Of a DNA stretch of 64,000 bases, positions 11,370 to 21,000 are shown one piece after another (within the stretch, counting starts at the first letter, position 1; the number at the start of each line of letters is the position of its first letter). The notes under the pieces were generated by a model, which saw only the letters and a program-made list of their open reading frames with translations, did not search any database and was not told the origin of the DNA. Source of the DNA: Sarcophilus harrisii (lineage: Eukaryota > Chordata > Mammalia > Dasyuromorphia > Dasyuridae); the NCBI RefSeq assembly GCF_902635505.1, contig NC_045429.1:134784804-134848803 (forward strand), read 5' to 3'. Made by a program: the position numbers and the translations under genes.

Positions 11370-11640
11370 AGGACCTGGACCTGTAATCCCAAGTGAGCAA
11401 ATTTCCTTCACGAAGGCAGGACAGCACGAATGCAATCTCCAACTTAATTTTTTGAGAGTTGCCTAGAACCCAAGTATCATACTCTGAACCAGATTAAAAT
11501 GTAATTAAGAAATGTTTAACAAGATAAACAAAAATATGGTACGTCATACATAATGTTAACCTGTGCTTTTCTAAGTCAATATGTCTCTTTTGGGAACCAT
11601 TTTCGTTTGAGTTTGACTCCACTGACCTAGAGCACTGAGA
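11370..11640. repeat. hAT-like non-autonomous element
   Basis: The core 'taaaatgtaattaagaaatg' / 'tttaacaagataaacaaaaa' and the end 'tttgagtttgactccactga' are shared with a second copy at 60,660-60,870 ('ttaaaatgtatttgagagat', 'tttaacaaaataaataaaag', 'atatttgaatttgccacta'). The end is like hAT ends (..GACACCACTG). Confidence 0.5.
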
Positions 11641-11771
11641 GGCACATGTTGATTTAGAAATCCATATATTAATATTACCTATGTCTTATTATACTTTATA
11701 TATCTTGTTATATAAAACCCACATATTAATCTACACTACAAACCAAGATGATCAAGTGTTGTATGAAATGT

Positions 11772-11987
11772 CAGTCAGCCAACAAAATGCATTTATTAAG
11801 TGCCTACTGTGTCAGATTCTGTGCTAAGCCAGGATGATGCAAAGAAAGGCAAAAACAAAAACAAAAAACCCAGTCCCTGTCTTCAAGTGTAATAGGAGAG
11901 ACCATTTGCAAACAACTATGTACAAACAAGATATACACTTAGCTATATCTAGGATAGTCACAGAGAAAGGCATTAAATTAAGGAAGG
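11772..11987 (+). repeat. A-type repeat, left part of a nest
   Basis: It opens 'atttattaagtgcctactgt' and passes through 'cccagtccctgtcttcaagt' and 'caaacaactatgtacaaaca', all diagnostic of the A-type family. It is interrupted near 11,988 and resumes at about 12,448. Confidence 0.75.
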
Positions 11988-12447
11988 GGGAAGGGAATCA
12001 ACATTTATGTATCACCTACTACTTACCAGGGATAAATGGGATGTTCAGGAGTATTAGCATCCCTGGAATGAGGGTTTTGAGCCCTTTTTAGCTCATGAAC
12101 CTTTAATGTCATCCAATTCTCACCTCTAGTTCCTAGAAGGTACAGCATGTACAGTCTCCCAGTGAAATGAGTGCAATGAAAGCTGGCCAGACACTAAAGT
12201 CTCCAAGGTCATCTGCTTCATCCTAGGCCATCGCCAGTCGTCCTGACTTTTGTCTTATTACTAGATTGTGATGATTCTGGGGGAAAGAGTAAGGCTGATG
12301 ACTTTGTGTAGCTCTGCCTTCCTTAAGTCCAATTTTCTGCAAGACAAGCCATCACCTGTGACGTCACTGGTCCTCTTGAAAATGAAGGACAAAAACTAAC
12401 AACTTGCCAGGACTTAAGTTAATGCTTTACAAATAGCTCATTTTTAG
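11988..12447 (+). repeat. MIR3-like SINE inserted in the A-type repeat, itself interrupted
   Basis: Left piece 11,988-12,030 ('tatgtatcacctactactta') and right piece 12,403-12,447 ('gttaatgctttacaaatagc') join into a MIR3-like core (CACCTACTATGTGCCAGG..CTAAGCGCTTTACAAATA). The outer flanks repeat 'attaaggaRg' (11,978-11,987 and 12,448-12,457), a likely target duplication. Confidence 0.65.
12031..12402 (+). mobile_element. RTE-related marsupial SINE, innermost insertion
   Basis: The body holds 'ctccaaggtcatctgcttca', 'atcgccagtcgtcctgactt', 'gctgatgactttgtgtagct' and ends 'ggtcctcttgaaaatgaagg acaaaaactaacaa', a well-known marsupial element with an RTE-like 3' end. It is flanked by 'cttaccagg' (12,022-12,030) and 'cttgccagg' (12,403-12,411), a 9-bp target duplication with one mismatch. 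Confidence 0.8.
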
Positions 12448-12620
12448 ATTAAGGAGGACTGGGAAATATTTCTGGTGGAAGATGGGATTTTAGCTGGGAT
12501 ATGTAGGAAGCCAGAGGCAGAGATGAGAAAGGAAAGAATTCCAGTTATGGAAAAATACTCAAATTTGGAAGATGTTCTTTGTGAGAATGTGCTTAGTTTT
12601 CACTGTGTTGTATTTTGTGG
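12448..12620 (+). repeat. A-type repeat, right part of the nest
   Basis: 'ggtggaagatgggattttag', 'ctgggatatgtaggaagcca' and 'gaggcagagatgagaaagga' continue the A-type consensus exactly where the left part stopped. Confidence 0.8.
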
Positions 12621-12689
12621 TCAGCTTGCAGAATATCTTTATTTGATTCTGAGAAAAATCTTCCCTTCCTTATATTTTCAGTATAAGGG

Positions 12690-12772
12690 GCTATTTCATT
12701 TTTTTTTTCTTTGTATTCCCCAGCACAAAGTACAGTAAGAGCTCAATATGTATCTATTGAATTTGTTGAATT
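12690..12772 (+). repeat. L2 LINE 3' end
   Basis: 'tctttgtattccccagcaca' with 'agtacagtaagagctcaata' is a typical L2 3' terminus (TTTGTATCCCCAGCGC..AGTAGGTGCTTAATA). Confidence 0.8.
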
Positions 12773-12984
12773 GCTGAGAATATTGGAACTTTGGTATTGC
12801 GAATATAGCCATTTGGGAGCCCATAATTATTTTTGTGCCATGGCATTAGAGTAAGACTTCTCGGGAGGACTCAGAATCAGAGAAGGCACAATCATTGTAT
12901 TGGGAGGAAGGCAATACAAATATCATGTAATTTCTCCCTCTCATCTCCCAAAGACCTTTATTTCAAAACTCTTTAGAAAATAAG

Positions 12985-13160
12985 GTGACACAATTGAAAG
13001 CTAGAAAATATTTTATGGTTAATTTAGTCTAATCCCCTCATTTTTCTGATGAGGAAACTTAACTGGTGGTGACGGTGAGGAGTAATTTCCTGAAGGTCAC
13101 ACAGATAGTAAATATTAGGGCTAGGATTCAGAGCTGGGATTCCTGATTGGGTCCTCTTCC
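12985..13160. repeat. MIR-family fragment
   Basis: 'taatcccctcatttttctga', 'tgaggaaacttaact', 'ggtcacacagatagtaaata' and 'ggctaggattcagagctggg' are the reverse-complement MIR order (TTACAGATGAGGAAACTGAG..GGTCACACAGCTAGTAA..). About 60 bp further, 13,170-13,230 resembles the start of an A-type repeat. Confidence 0.65.
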
Positions 13161-13230
13161 ATTCCTATGGATTCAAGTAAATTCAAGAGACATACATTAA
13201 TCACCTAACATATGTCAATCATGGCACTGA

Positions 13231-14687
13231 GTTGATATAAGTGTTTTCAGCCAGAAGGGACAAGAACTACATGTTTTTAAAAGTTGTACTGATATCCTTT
13301 ATTTTTTACATCACAATAATTCCAATATACTTCAAAATCCAGCAAAACTTCCTTTGTCAGAAAGAACAAAGAATAATGAAAAAGGGCCGTTCAATAAACC
13401 AATACATCTACTGTGACTCCTGCATATACAATACTCTTTTCTCATAGTTGACTACCTCTCCAATTACAGAAGAGAGATAATATATTAATATATGTAAACT
13501 AAATAAGAACACAATGGCAGTAAATATTCTTTTAATGCTCTTTCTTTTAGAATTCCACTTTTTTTCTTTGTTTCAAAAGGGAGAATGGCTAAGTGTTTTA
13601 TTTTCACTTGAATATATCTGAAATTTTGGTAATTGGAACTCTTACGTATTAACTGACAGTTTCAGCATGTTTGTATCTCCCTTTCTAGTTAGAGAAGTGC
13701 AGTGATACCTTTCTTGATTCTTAAAGGAAAGCTGACCCTCCCTTTACAACCTTTTTGGATTGACCCTTAGACTAACCAGAAATTCTTTTATTTGCCATTG
13801 TGTTCATGCCATGTTAACAACAGAAACAATAGTTTGCTATGCCCTGAAAAATCAGCCTTATTGTTGTAACATGCTCCCCCTTGTCCTCTGTCCCAACCAA
13901 AAGCAGGACAGTCATCAATTGGGAACCCACTTGAATTTCAGCTGTAAGAAGAATACATTTTATACAGGTAAATCCTGAGTGACCTTTCCTGTGGGAGCCT
14001 TCAAGAAATGACAACAGAAGCTTCACTTGGGTGAAAGGAGGACTGGTTATGGACCACTATTAAATAGTCAGTTCAAACCTGTATTGTTTCCATCACTGGA
14101 ACTCTCTCTATTCCCCTAAGGCATACTGACCTCCTGATTTTAGACCAAGTCTCTTCTAGATTGGGTAGAAAACATGGATTTAGCTGGCTGTGCAGCTGCT
14201 AAATCAATTTTTGGCTTGTATGCTTGGCAATTCAACTTCTTTCCCTACAATGAAAACAAGATAATCAGTAATATCCAAATGAGATTCCCTGTCTTGCATC
14301 TTCTTTACTATCTCCTATCTGTATGTCAATAATAATTTTTATTTAGATGGTCACAGTACAAGCTCATCAGTCCTGGAAACAGAATGTATAAGCAATAATA
14401 ATCTCTACAGCACTGGTATTGCTTCTGTTTAACAGACTTGGAAACTTGAGGTAGCAATGGAGAAAGAATTTTCCAGGGTTACAGTGGTCAGTTTAATCAT
14501 AAAATAGAATTTTAGTTTGTTAATGGACTGCTTGTTCCTATCCACGTGACCTATTTAATCCCACATTTTCTTTTAAAGATTTTTTTTCATAATTTAAAAA
14601 AAATTGTACCTGAAAGTGGTTGTAATAAAATCAGTTGCACATATTTCCTTTCTTCTTTTCTCAGCAATGTCCTTGGAAACTGCTTTC
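13231..14687. other. Unassigned sequence
   Basis: No repeat family was identified. Opposed open frames at 13,760-13,978 and 13,814-14,026 overlap and show no domain. 13,860-14,030 is a little richer in G+C than its surroundings and contains a possible splice donor 'acag|gtaaat' at about 13,967; nothing else supports an exon. Confidence 0.4.
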
Positions 14688-14820
14688 TTCGTGGTGCAGT
14701 GGATAGAGCTCCCGCCCTAAAGTCAAGAGGACCTGAGTTCAAATTTGATCTCACACACTTAACACTAACTAGCTGTGGGGCAAGTCACTTATCCCCAATT
14801 GCCTCTGAAAAAAAAAAAAG
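14688..14820 (+). repeat. WSINE1/WALLSI-like tRNA SINE, plus strand
   Basis: 'cgtggtgcagtggatagagc', 'gacctgagttcaaatttgat', 'acacttaacactaactagct', 'gggcaagtcacttatcccca' and 'attgcctctg' ending in an A run. The 5' end is slightly truncated. The overlapping open frames at 14,546-14,981 are artefacts running through this SINE. Confidence 0.9.
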
Positions 14821-15184
14821 AAAATTGCTTTCCTCTATTCTTGTCTTTCTTCATATTCTTTTTGCTCATCCTTACTACTTCAGAAGGAAATGCTTCAGAT
14901 ATCTTTGGTGTCTTCTGGCATCAGCATGGGGTGAGTGGGTTTGAGCAAAGTTTGGAGTGGACCCAAGACAGACTCAACTAACTAGACCAAGGTTTGGTTT
15001 TTTTTGTTTTGTTTTGTTTTTTTCTCCCTAATTAAATGTCCTTTCCTAAATGTATTGTGCATTAGACAGGCCCAGCAGATTTTTTCTTCATGATAGATTT
15101 TCCACAAATGGCTTGGTTTTTGGTGATGCCTGGGAAACAAATTTGTCTTTTTTTTTTTTTTTTTTTCAAATTTATCTTCAAAAG

Positions 15185-15305
15185 ACCTTGATTTGAATTT
15201 TTGCTCTGCTATTCTATGCCTATGTATTTTTGAGTAAATTATTTGACTGGATCTTAATTGCTTTATCTGTAAATAAAAGGGTTGATCAAGATCTGGGATT
15301 CAATG
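15185..15305 (+). repeat. MIR fragment
   Basis: 'gatttgaatttttgctctgc', 'attatttgactggatcttaa' and 'ctttatctgtaaataaaagg' follow the MIR middle to 3' part. Confidence 0.55.
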
Positions 15306-15374
15306 AATTTGCTTTTTACTTTTATTTTAAAATACTTTTTGAATTTTCAAATAAATAAGTTTTAAATTGTTTTT

Positions 15375-15640
15375 GGAGTTCACCAATTCTCTCTGCAGTT
15401 GGGTATTATTTTTTCATCATGAGTCCATTGGAATGAATTTTCTTGGATCATTTTGATCCGAATAACCAAGTCTTTCATGGTTCATCATCATTACAGTATT
15501 ACTGTTAGGGTATAGACTGATCTCTTGTATGAACTTTTTTTTTTTTTTTATTAAAGCTTTTTATTTACAAAACATATGCGTGGGTAATTTTTCAACACTG
15601 ACCCTTGCAAAACCTTCTGATGAACTTATTTTTAAAAAGA
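15375..15640 (-). repeat. L1 3' UTR fragment, minus strand, carrying a second tiny L1 insertion
   Basis: 'ttcatcatgagtccattgga', 'attttcttggatcattttga' and 'acagtattactgttagggta' are marsupial L1 3' UTR on the opposite strand. At 15,537-15,619 lies a different L1 3' end ('attaaagctttttatttaca', 'gtgggtaatttttcaacact'). It is flanked by 'atgaactt' at 15,529-15,536 and 15,620-15,627, so it looks like an 83-bp independent insertion. Confidence 0.8.
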
Positions 15641-15719
15641 ATATTTTTATATCTTTCAATATGACTGATATTACAACCTTATTTATTTTATGCATCTAAA
15701 GACCTTTTAAGAGATCCAT

Positions 15720-15898
15720 CAACTTCACCAGTTGGTCTAACAAAAGTGGATCCAGGGTTTGGAACCTTTTTGTGAGTCTTTGGAAGCCTGGGGAGACTGT
15801 TTAAAAAGGAGATGCTGGATTTCTGTGGGTAAAAATATTTACTTTTCCCCCCCTCCCCCCGTTTAACTTCATGGCCTCCGGTGGTCCAGGAACCCCAG
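15720..15898 (+). other. Weak candidate 5' exon ending in a strong splice donor
   Basis: 'aaccccag|gtgagc' at 15,898/15,899 is a near-consensus splice donor, about 90 bp upstream of the CpG island. An ATG at 15,871 would encode only nine residues (MASGGPGTP) before the junction, with a poor upstream Kozak context. The minus-strand frame 15,688-15,906 over the same bases has no recognisable domain. Without a second exon this stays a possibility only. Confidence 0.2.
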
Positions 15899-15984
15899 GT
15901 GAGCATCCTTTCCGTCTCTAAGGCTCTTAGGATGCTCTTGTCTGGTCCTACCTTACTCTCTAGTTTCCCTAGGGAGGGAGTATC

Positions 15985-16610
15985 AGAACGGTTACCAACG
16001 CCCCAAACTGCAACTTCTCCAGGCGTCAGTCCCTAAGGCCACCGAGTTCCCACCCAGGCTTTCCTCTTTCCCTGTTGGGTTTGCAGAGCTCAGCTGGGAT
16101 GGGGAAGGCAGCCTCTCCGCTCCGCCCCGGGGCCCGGGCTTCCGTGTGCCAGGCGCATCCAGCCCGGGTTTTGCTCGCAGCCCGCCGCTCCTCCAGCCGA
16201 ATCCCTCTCCAGCCTCCGCGGCCTCGGCTGCTCCTGCAGCCCGGGGAGTGCGCGAGGCAGCATCACACGCCATCGCAGGCTCTCTGGATCCTTACCCCGC
16301 CACCTCCTAAGCTGGAGCGCGCGGGCGGGGACTGCTCGCCTCCCCGCGCATCCCCTCTCGGGCTCCCTCGCGCGCGCTCCAGAAAGGCGGGCCCGTCGGG
16401 GAAAAGCAGCCGACCTTGGGGCCGGAAGCCTGGGCCGCGATGCCTGCGGGGGCGGGGAGCAGGGACTATTTTCTCTCCCCGGCTCCTCGCCTAGCCGCCC
16501 GTAATGAACAACATTCCTGGGCTGCGGCGCTCGCGCTCCCTGCTCGCTGCCTATTAGCTGTTCCGGCTCCCTCCCCCTGCTGCATGTTTTCCGCCCTAGT
16601 AAAGATCGTG
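15985..16610. promoter_or_regulatory. CpG island, probable promoter of an unidentified transcript
   Basis: A sharp jump to high G+C with dozens of CpG dinucleotides, in a window that is otherwise strongly CpG-poor. GC boxes occur at about 16,323 ('gcgggcgggg') and 16,446 ('gcgggggcgggg'); there is no obvious TATA box. The open frames through it (16,075-16,494 plus and 15,992-16,273 minus) are rich in P, R, A and G, as any frame in GC-rich DNA is. They lack a domain, so I do not call them genes. Such islands in vertebrates normally mark a promoter of a protein-coding gene or long noncoding RNA. Direction and gene cannot be read from this window. Confidence 0.8.
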
Positions 16611-16671
16611 CAACAAAATCAGCATTGAATGCCCTTTGCAGAGGGAGCTGGAGCTGGTCGAGGGAAGCGAG

Positions 16672-16679
<8 letters not shown>

Positions 16680-16702
<23 letters not shown>

Positions 16703-16704
16703 TT
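16680..16704. repeat. T25 homopolymer
   Basis: An uninterrupted run of 25 T just downstream of the CpG island. A second homopolymer, A24, lies at 16,946-16,969. Confidence 0.97.
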
Positions 16705-16836
16705 CCAGGGTGCGTGTTTCTGAGCTGCTAAAAGTCTGTTCCAGCTTTAAAGTGGAAGGAAGGTGAAGGGGTGGGGGGAGGAAGGAGCTGCTTTCAGTTG
16801 CTCCACAAGCATCAATAGTTGTCACTAAAATCAAAC

Positions 16837-16844
16837 TGACGTCA
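16837..16844. promoter_or_regulatory. cAMP response element (TGACGTCA)
   Basis: A perfect palindromic CRE (CREB/ATF site), about 230 bp from the CpG island edge. The motif is seen directly; occupancy is inference. Confidence 0.55.
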
Positions 16845-17069
16845 GCCCTGGGTAAAAAGATATGTCTCTTTTGTTCTCATTTTCTCTCTCCCCCTCCCCC
16901 TTTCGCATCTGCAATCAAAGGCAAAAACATTTTGGGGGGAAAGACAAAAAAAAAAAAAAAAAAAAAAAAGGGAAAAAAATATTAATTGCAATGCAAAGAT
17001 ATCTTCCATTAGAGATCCTGTCTGGGCGGTGGGAATGTTTAATGAATGCATCAAGCCTTTTGATCTTCC

Positions 17070-17076
17070 TGAGTCA
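17070..17076. promoter_or_regulatory. AP-1 site (TGAGTCA)
   Basis: A perfect AP-1 consensus in the repeat-poor flank of the CpG island. Its short length makes chance occurrence possible; the clustering with the CRE raises interest. Confidence 0.35.
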
Positions 17077-17268
17077 GTCGGGTTCAGTTGTGCCGGAAGG
17101 TTAGTTGCATATCCTGTGGCTGATCTGAAATTCGATCAGCAGAGGGGGCAAAGAAAAGAAAAGCATTTTAATGGGAATCAATAGAGGATCATAGGTCCTG
17201 GAAGGAAATACGTGTTGATTAAAAATGCCATGTGATTTTTAAAAAGTGTTGGTTGCTTTTTTTTAAAA

Positions 17269-17366
17269 CAAAAATAAACAAAAAAAAAAAAAAAGAAAGA
17301 AAGAAAGAAAAAGGAAAAAGCAACCTTTAAAGAGAGGAGAGGGGGAGGCAGGGGAGGGACAAGGGA
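17269..17366 (+). other. Polypurine tract ending in a G-quadruplex motif
   Basis: Almost all purine on the plus strand, with an (AAAG)n core at 17,294-17,310. The last part, 17,341-17,365, has four G runs (G5, G4, G3, G3) with loops of 5, 1 and 4 bases, fitting the canonical quadruplex pattern. Such tracts can also form triplex DNA. Confidence 0.7.
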
Positions 17367-17379
17367 AAAAAACAGCCAA

Positions 17380-18430
17380 CCCAACCCAGCCCTAGCAATC
17401 TATTTTCTGTGCGTGTTGGTGCCAGAGAAGCAGTCAGCAGACCAACAGTTTGTGTAATGCTGCAAGCTACAGCGGGTAAATTTAAAGCTGTATGCTCTAA
17501 ACAACATAATAAATACTTATTGAAAATGCATTTCTGAGTCTAACCAGGGTTCATTCATGCATTATACAACACACCTAGGGCTGCAGTTATCATGACTTAA
17601 GGGGAAAAAACCAAGGGGTTCTCTGACACTCTTAAAACTAAACTAAGCTTTTCCCGGCCTTTAACAATGGATACTGAGAGAAAAAAAATTTTTTTTGGCT
17701 TTTCAAAAGTGAGAGTCACAACTTTTAAAGGTAGTGTTCCTACCGAATTGAATATCCTATGTTTTAAAAAGTTGTTAGAAAATTTTTTTTTCTATTTTTA
17801 ATGTGAAGTTGAGATAGAGGATAGGAAAGGAGAGTGAACTGTGGCACACATCATATTGATTGGGTTAGAGAGTGGAAAATGATTACCCTGTAGGAAGAAA
17901 TAGGGATCAACAACGTAATAAAATGGTTCAGGACTATTTATCTATCTGCATACTGCAGTGGGAAATGGGAAGGGGGGAAGGAATCCTTTTTAAAGAGCTC
18001 TATAACAAACACATGCACTAACTTATCAAGGCTGTTCCTCATTAAGTTTCTGCTTTCTGGCCCCTGCTTTTCTCATCTTTTCCTCATCCCCCTCATTTTT
18101 TTTTTTTATTTTTAATCACCCACCGATGGAATGGAGCAAGAACATTTTATATGCATATAATTCTAACATTTCATAGTTAAGAGTATCAGAAACTGGCAGT
18201 AACAAGAGCCACTATGCAGCCACATCTGTTTGCCTACTGCCTCATTATTTCACGTCACCTCGCTAGTAAGGGACTTTTTGCTCCCTTGGCAAGACCCACT
18301 TCGCCAAAAGGGGAAAAATTAATTAAGGTTCACAGTAAGTAAAAAGAAACACTTTAAAGAAAAATATGAAACATTCCATTTATCCACTGAAAAACAAACA
18401 CAGGAGGAAAGCAAATTGTTGATTAAATAC
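17380..18430. other. Repeat-poor sequence flanking the CpG island
   Basis: About 1 kb in which I recognise no repeat, with non-random motifs (for example 'gttcattcatgcattataca' and 'ctaagcttttcccggccttt'). Together with 16,610-17,260 it is a candidate conserved regulatory region. No open frame of interest. Confidence 0.4.
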
Positions 18431-18439
18431 AACAAATAA

Positions 18440-18690
18440 AGAAATTTGTTGCACTAGATAGCAAAGTAGATAGAGCGGTAGGCTTGGAATCCAGAAGGCT
18501 CATCTTCAAGAATTCAAATCCTCCCTCAGACACTAGCTATATGACCTCAAAAGCCACTTCACTCTGTTTTGCCTTAGTTTTTTCATCTGTAAAATGAGCT
18601 GGAGAAAAAATGGCAAACCACTCCCAATTTCTGGCAAGAAAACGCCAAATGGGGTGATGAAGACATAACTGAACAGCAGAACATGATCAG
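18440..18690 (+). repeat. RTE-tailed tRNA SINE (Mar1-like), plus strand
   Basis: Head 'agatagcaaagtagatagag', middle 'cctccctcagacactagcta' and 'tcatctgtaaaatgagctgg', and tail 'ccaaatggggtgatgaagac ataactgaacagcagaac'. This is the full tRNA-head to RTE-tail order. Confidence 0.88.
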
Positions 18691-18775
18691 TTAAGAGAAA
18701 AAGTTGGAAGTGGAGGAAGTAAAGGAAAGAGAGAAAACAAGAGGGTAGAAAGAAGTGAATAGAGAAAGAATTAAT

Positions 18776-18870
18776 CAAGAAGCATTTATTAAAGTGCCTA
18801 CTCTGAAATGGGTACTATTATGGGATTATGACAAAAATGATTTGAGAAGGAGATTGTCATAAACTTTCCA
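18776..18870 (+). repeat. A-type repeat start
   Basis: 'aagcatttattaaagtgcct' followed by 'ctactctgaaatgggtacta' is an eroded A-type opening. Confidence 0.5.
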
Positions 18871-20635
18871 GTAGTTAATAGAATAATGATATAATTGTTA
18901 TCAGAATAAAGGCAGAAGATAAAAGATGAGCAGGGCATAATATGTGATGGATATAGCAGAGCAGATGGCAAGGTACCTTAACTGGAAAGGTCTGGTATAC
19001 TTATGGATGGCTGGATAGGATGTGAAGGATAGTCTGCAGTCCTGGAGATCTTAGTACCTGGAGTACCTTAGGTAAATTTTCCACTCACCTAATAATCAGG
19101 GCAATTCACCCACAGTCCCAAACTGAGTGGATTAACTGGGAGGAAGTTGTCTCTAGAAGTTAATAAGCAGGATTGGAGGGATGCTCTGTTGTTCCTTATG
19201 GAGAGAAGCTCTCTGTATCAGGGGAAATACAGCATGATGCTCATTTTGGATAATATCTGATGTCCTGGGTAGATGACAGGGTGAGACAATATAGCAGGGT
19301 ATTGAATTACTTTGACTTTAAAGGGAATACATTTAGAATTCAATTTTTCTCAGCAAATCCAGGTGTGGTCCTCAAGGTCTGGGTCATCTCTTGGTGGTGG
19401 ATCCAGGTATATATATAGAAGTGGGGGGCGGGTCATCATCATTGCCCAAGACCTTGATAGAATCTTTAGATTTGGGGTTACAGTGTGGTATAACTTCTGA
19501 ACTGATGAGGGTAGTTCCAGAAGTTGATTATATACTCGAGACATATATTGAAAGGGAAATGGCAGGAAATTATGGAGAAGGAGGTATTGGAAGGAAATTA
19601 GGGATATTTTGCTCTGTATCTTAATACTGGGAGAGCCTATACATAAAAATTCTGACTGATCTTGTTATTTTTGTCCCTTAGTACATTAATAATATTCCAA
19701 TAACTGAAAATTGTTTGACACGAACATTTCAAAGGTTTTTCAGTGTAATTCTATTTCTGATAGATATTGTATATTAAGATTTCTCCCTTTTCTCCCTCCC
19801 ATACTTGGTGAAAAATATCCTTCACAAATAAATGGGTTAAGCACTATTCACATTCTTCAAATACCCCTAGGAAATCTTCATATAATGTCTCTGAATAGGA
19901 TAGAGTACACTGCTGTACCATTCTATTGGGAAGTTATTGTTGGGCCTGTTATTCTCATTCACTGTGGCCACAATACCACTGATAGGAACTTGCCATGAAA
20001 TGTTTCAAAGACATATTTTACTATACATGCTCCACAGCTTCAGTTATTTTCTCAACATTAGGTTCTTTTTGGTGTGACCTTCTTAACCCTCTTAATTAGT
20101 AATGATTCTAGCAATCATTTTAAGAAAAATATATTTTCTCGACTTTCTTTGATGTTCCATCTTTAATTTACTACAAATGTCATTTTTAGGTTAGTGCTTC
20201 CAGTCATTTTCCTTTGTCCCACATAATATCCCAAAATATTTATTTTTATTTTGTGCTTAATAAGATTTTGGTTTCATTTAAATTTTTTTTGACCTTTTAG
20301 AGTAGAAATAGCTAACAAGGCAAAAAAATATGTGCTAGAGAAAGATATATACTGGAGGTATTACTTAAATGCATAATATATGTAAATGTTTTACACCCAC
20401 ACAGGGTTTTCATTTTACATGAATGCCTGGTGTGTTATGGTATTGGCTGTACAACCTACCTTATCTAGGGGGTCAATAGGTTTTGTCTGATAAAGACTAT
20501 TGAACAATCCTGATTGTATGACTGCAAAGTAAATTAAGTCATGAGATTCTATCTAATCTAATTGAATTGTATCTCTTATGTATGTAAAACAAAGTATTTA
20601 AGGAATCTGTGCTATAATTTATCCTTATTATATCA
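18871..20635. other. Unassigned sequence
   Basis: Several small overlapping open frames (19,312-19,624, 19,711-19,998) without domains. No recognised repeat. Confidence 0.4.
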
Positions 20636-20639
20636 TTCT

Positions 20640-21000
20640 GGATTTGGAGTGAAAGATTAGAGGATTTTAGAGCTGAAAAGTACATTAGAAACAATCCAGT
20701 CTAACTTCTATTTTATAGAAGAACAAATGGAGGCCCAAGAAGTAAAAAGTTTGGATTTGCTTATCAGTTTATGTTTATATATTTGTATTTACTTGCTTGT
20801 TTACATATAATCTTAGATTCAAGGCCCTCAAAGACTCAAGAAGTCATACAGTATAATGTGTTCATTTTATATCTGAAGAAACTAAGGCTCAAATAGGTAC
20901 AAATGGGCAGAGACAGAAAATGATCTTACATACCCTGATTCTAAAACTAGTTTTTTCTACTGTACCACACTTGTGTCCCCAAGTAGAATATAAAACAGGG
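20640..21000. repeat. Old MIR-like fragments
   Basis: 'attttagagctgaaaagtac', 'acttctattttatagaagaa' and 'aggcccaagaagtaaaaag', then 'gtgttcattttatatctgaa', 'gaaactaaggctcaaatagg', resemble two adjacent MIR-type 3' regions (TTTTACAGATGAGGAAACTGAGGCCCAGAG). Confidence 0.5.

Noticed and set aside
14546-14981. 132-codon and 68-codon plus-strand frames
   Set aside because: They run through a WSINE1 copy and its A tail; chance frames.
16075-16494. 139-codon open frame in the CpG island as a protein-coding gene
   Set aside because: Composition (P, R, A, G, S) is what any frame gives in CpG-rich DNA; no domain, and other frames overlap it on both strands.
16680-16969. T25 and A24 tracts as paired SINE tails of one inserted element
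   Set aside because: The 240 bp between them shows no repeat family and no flanking duplication; treated as independent homopolymers.
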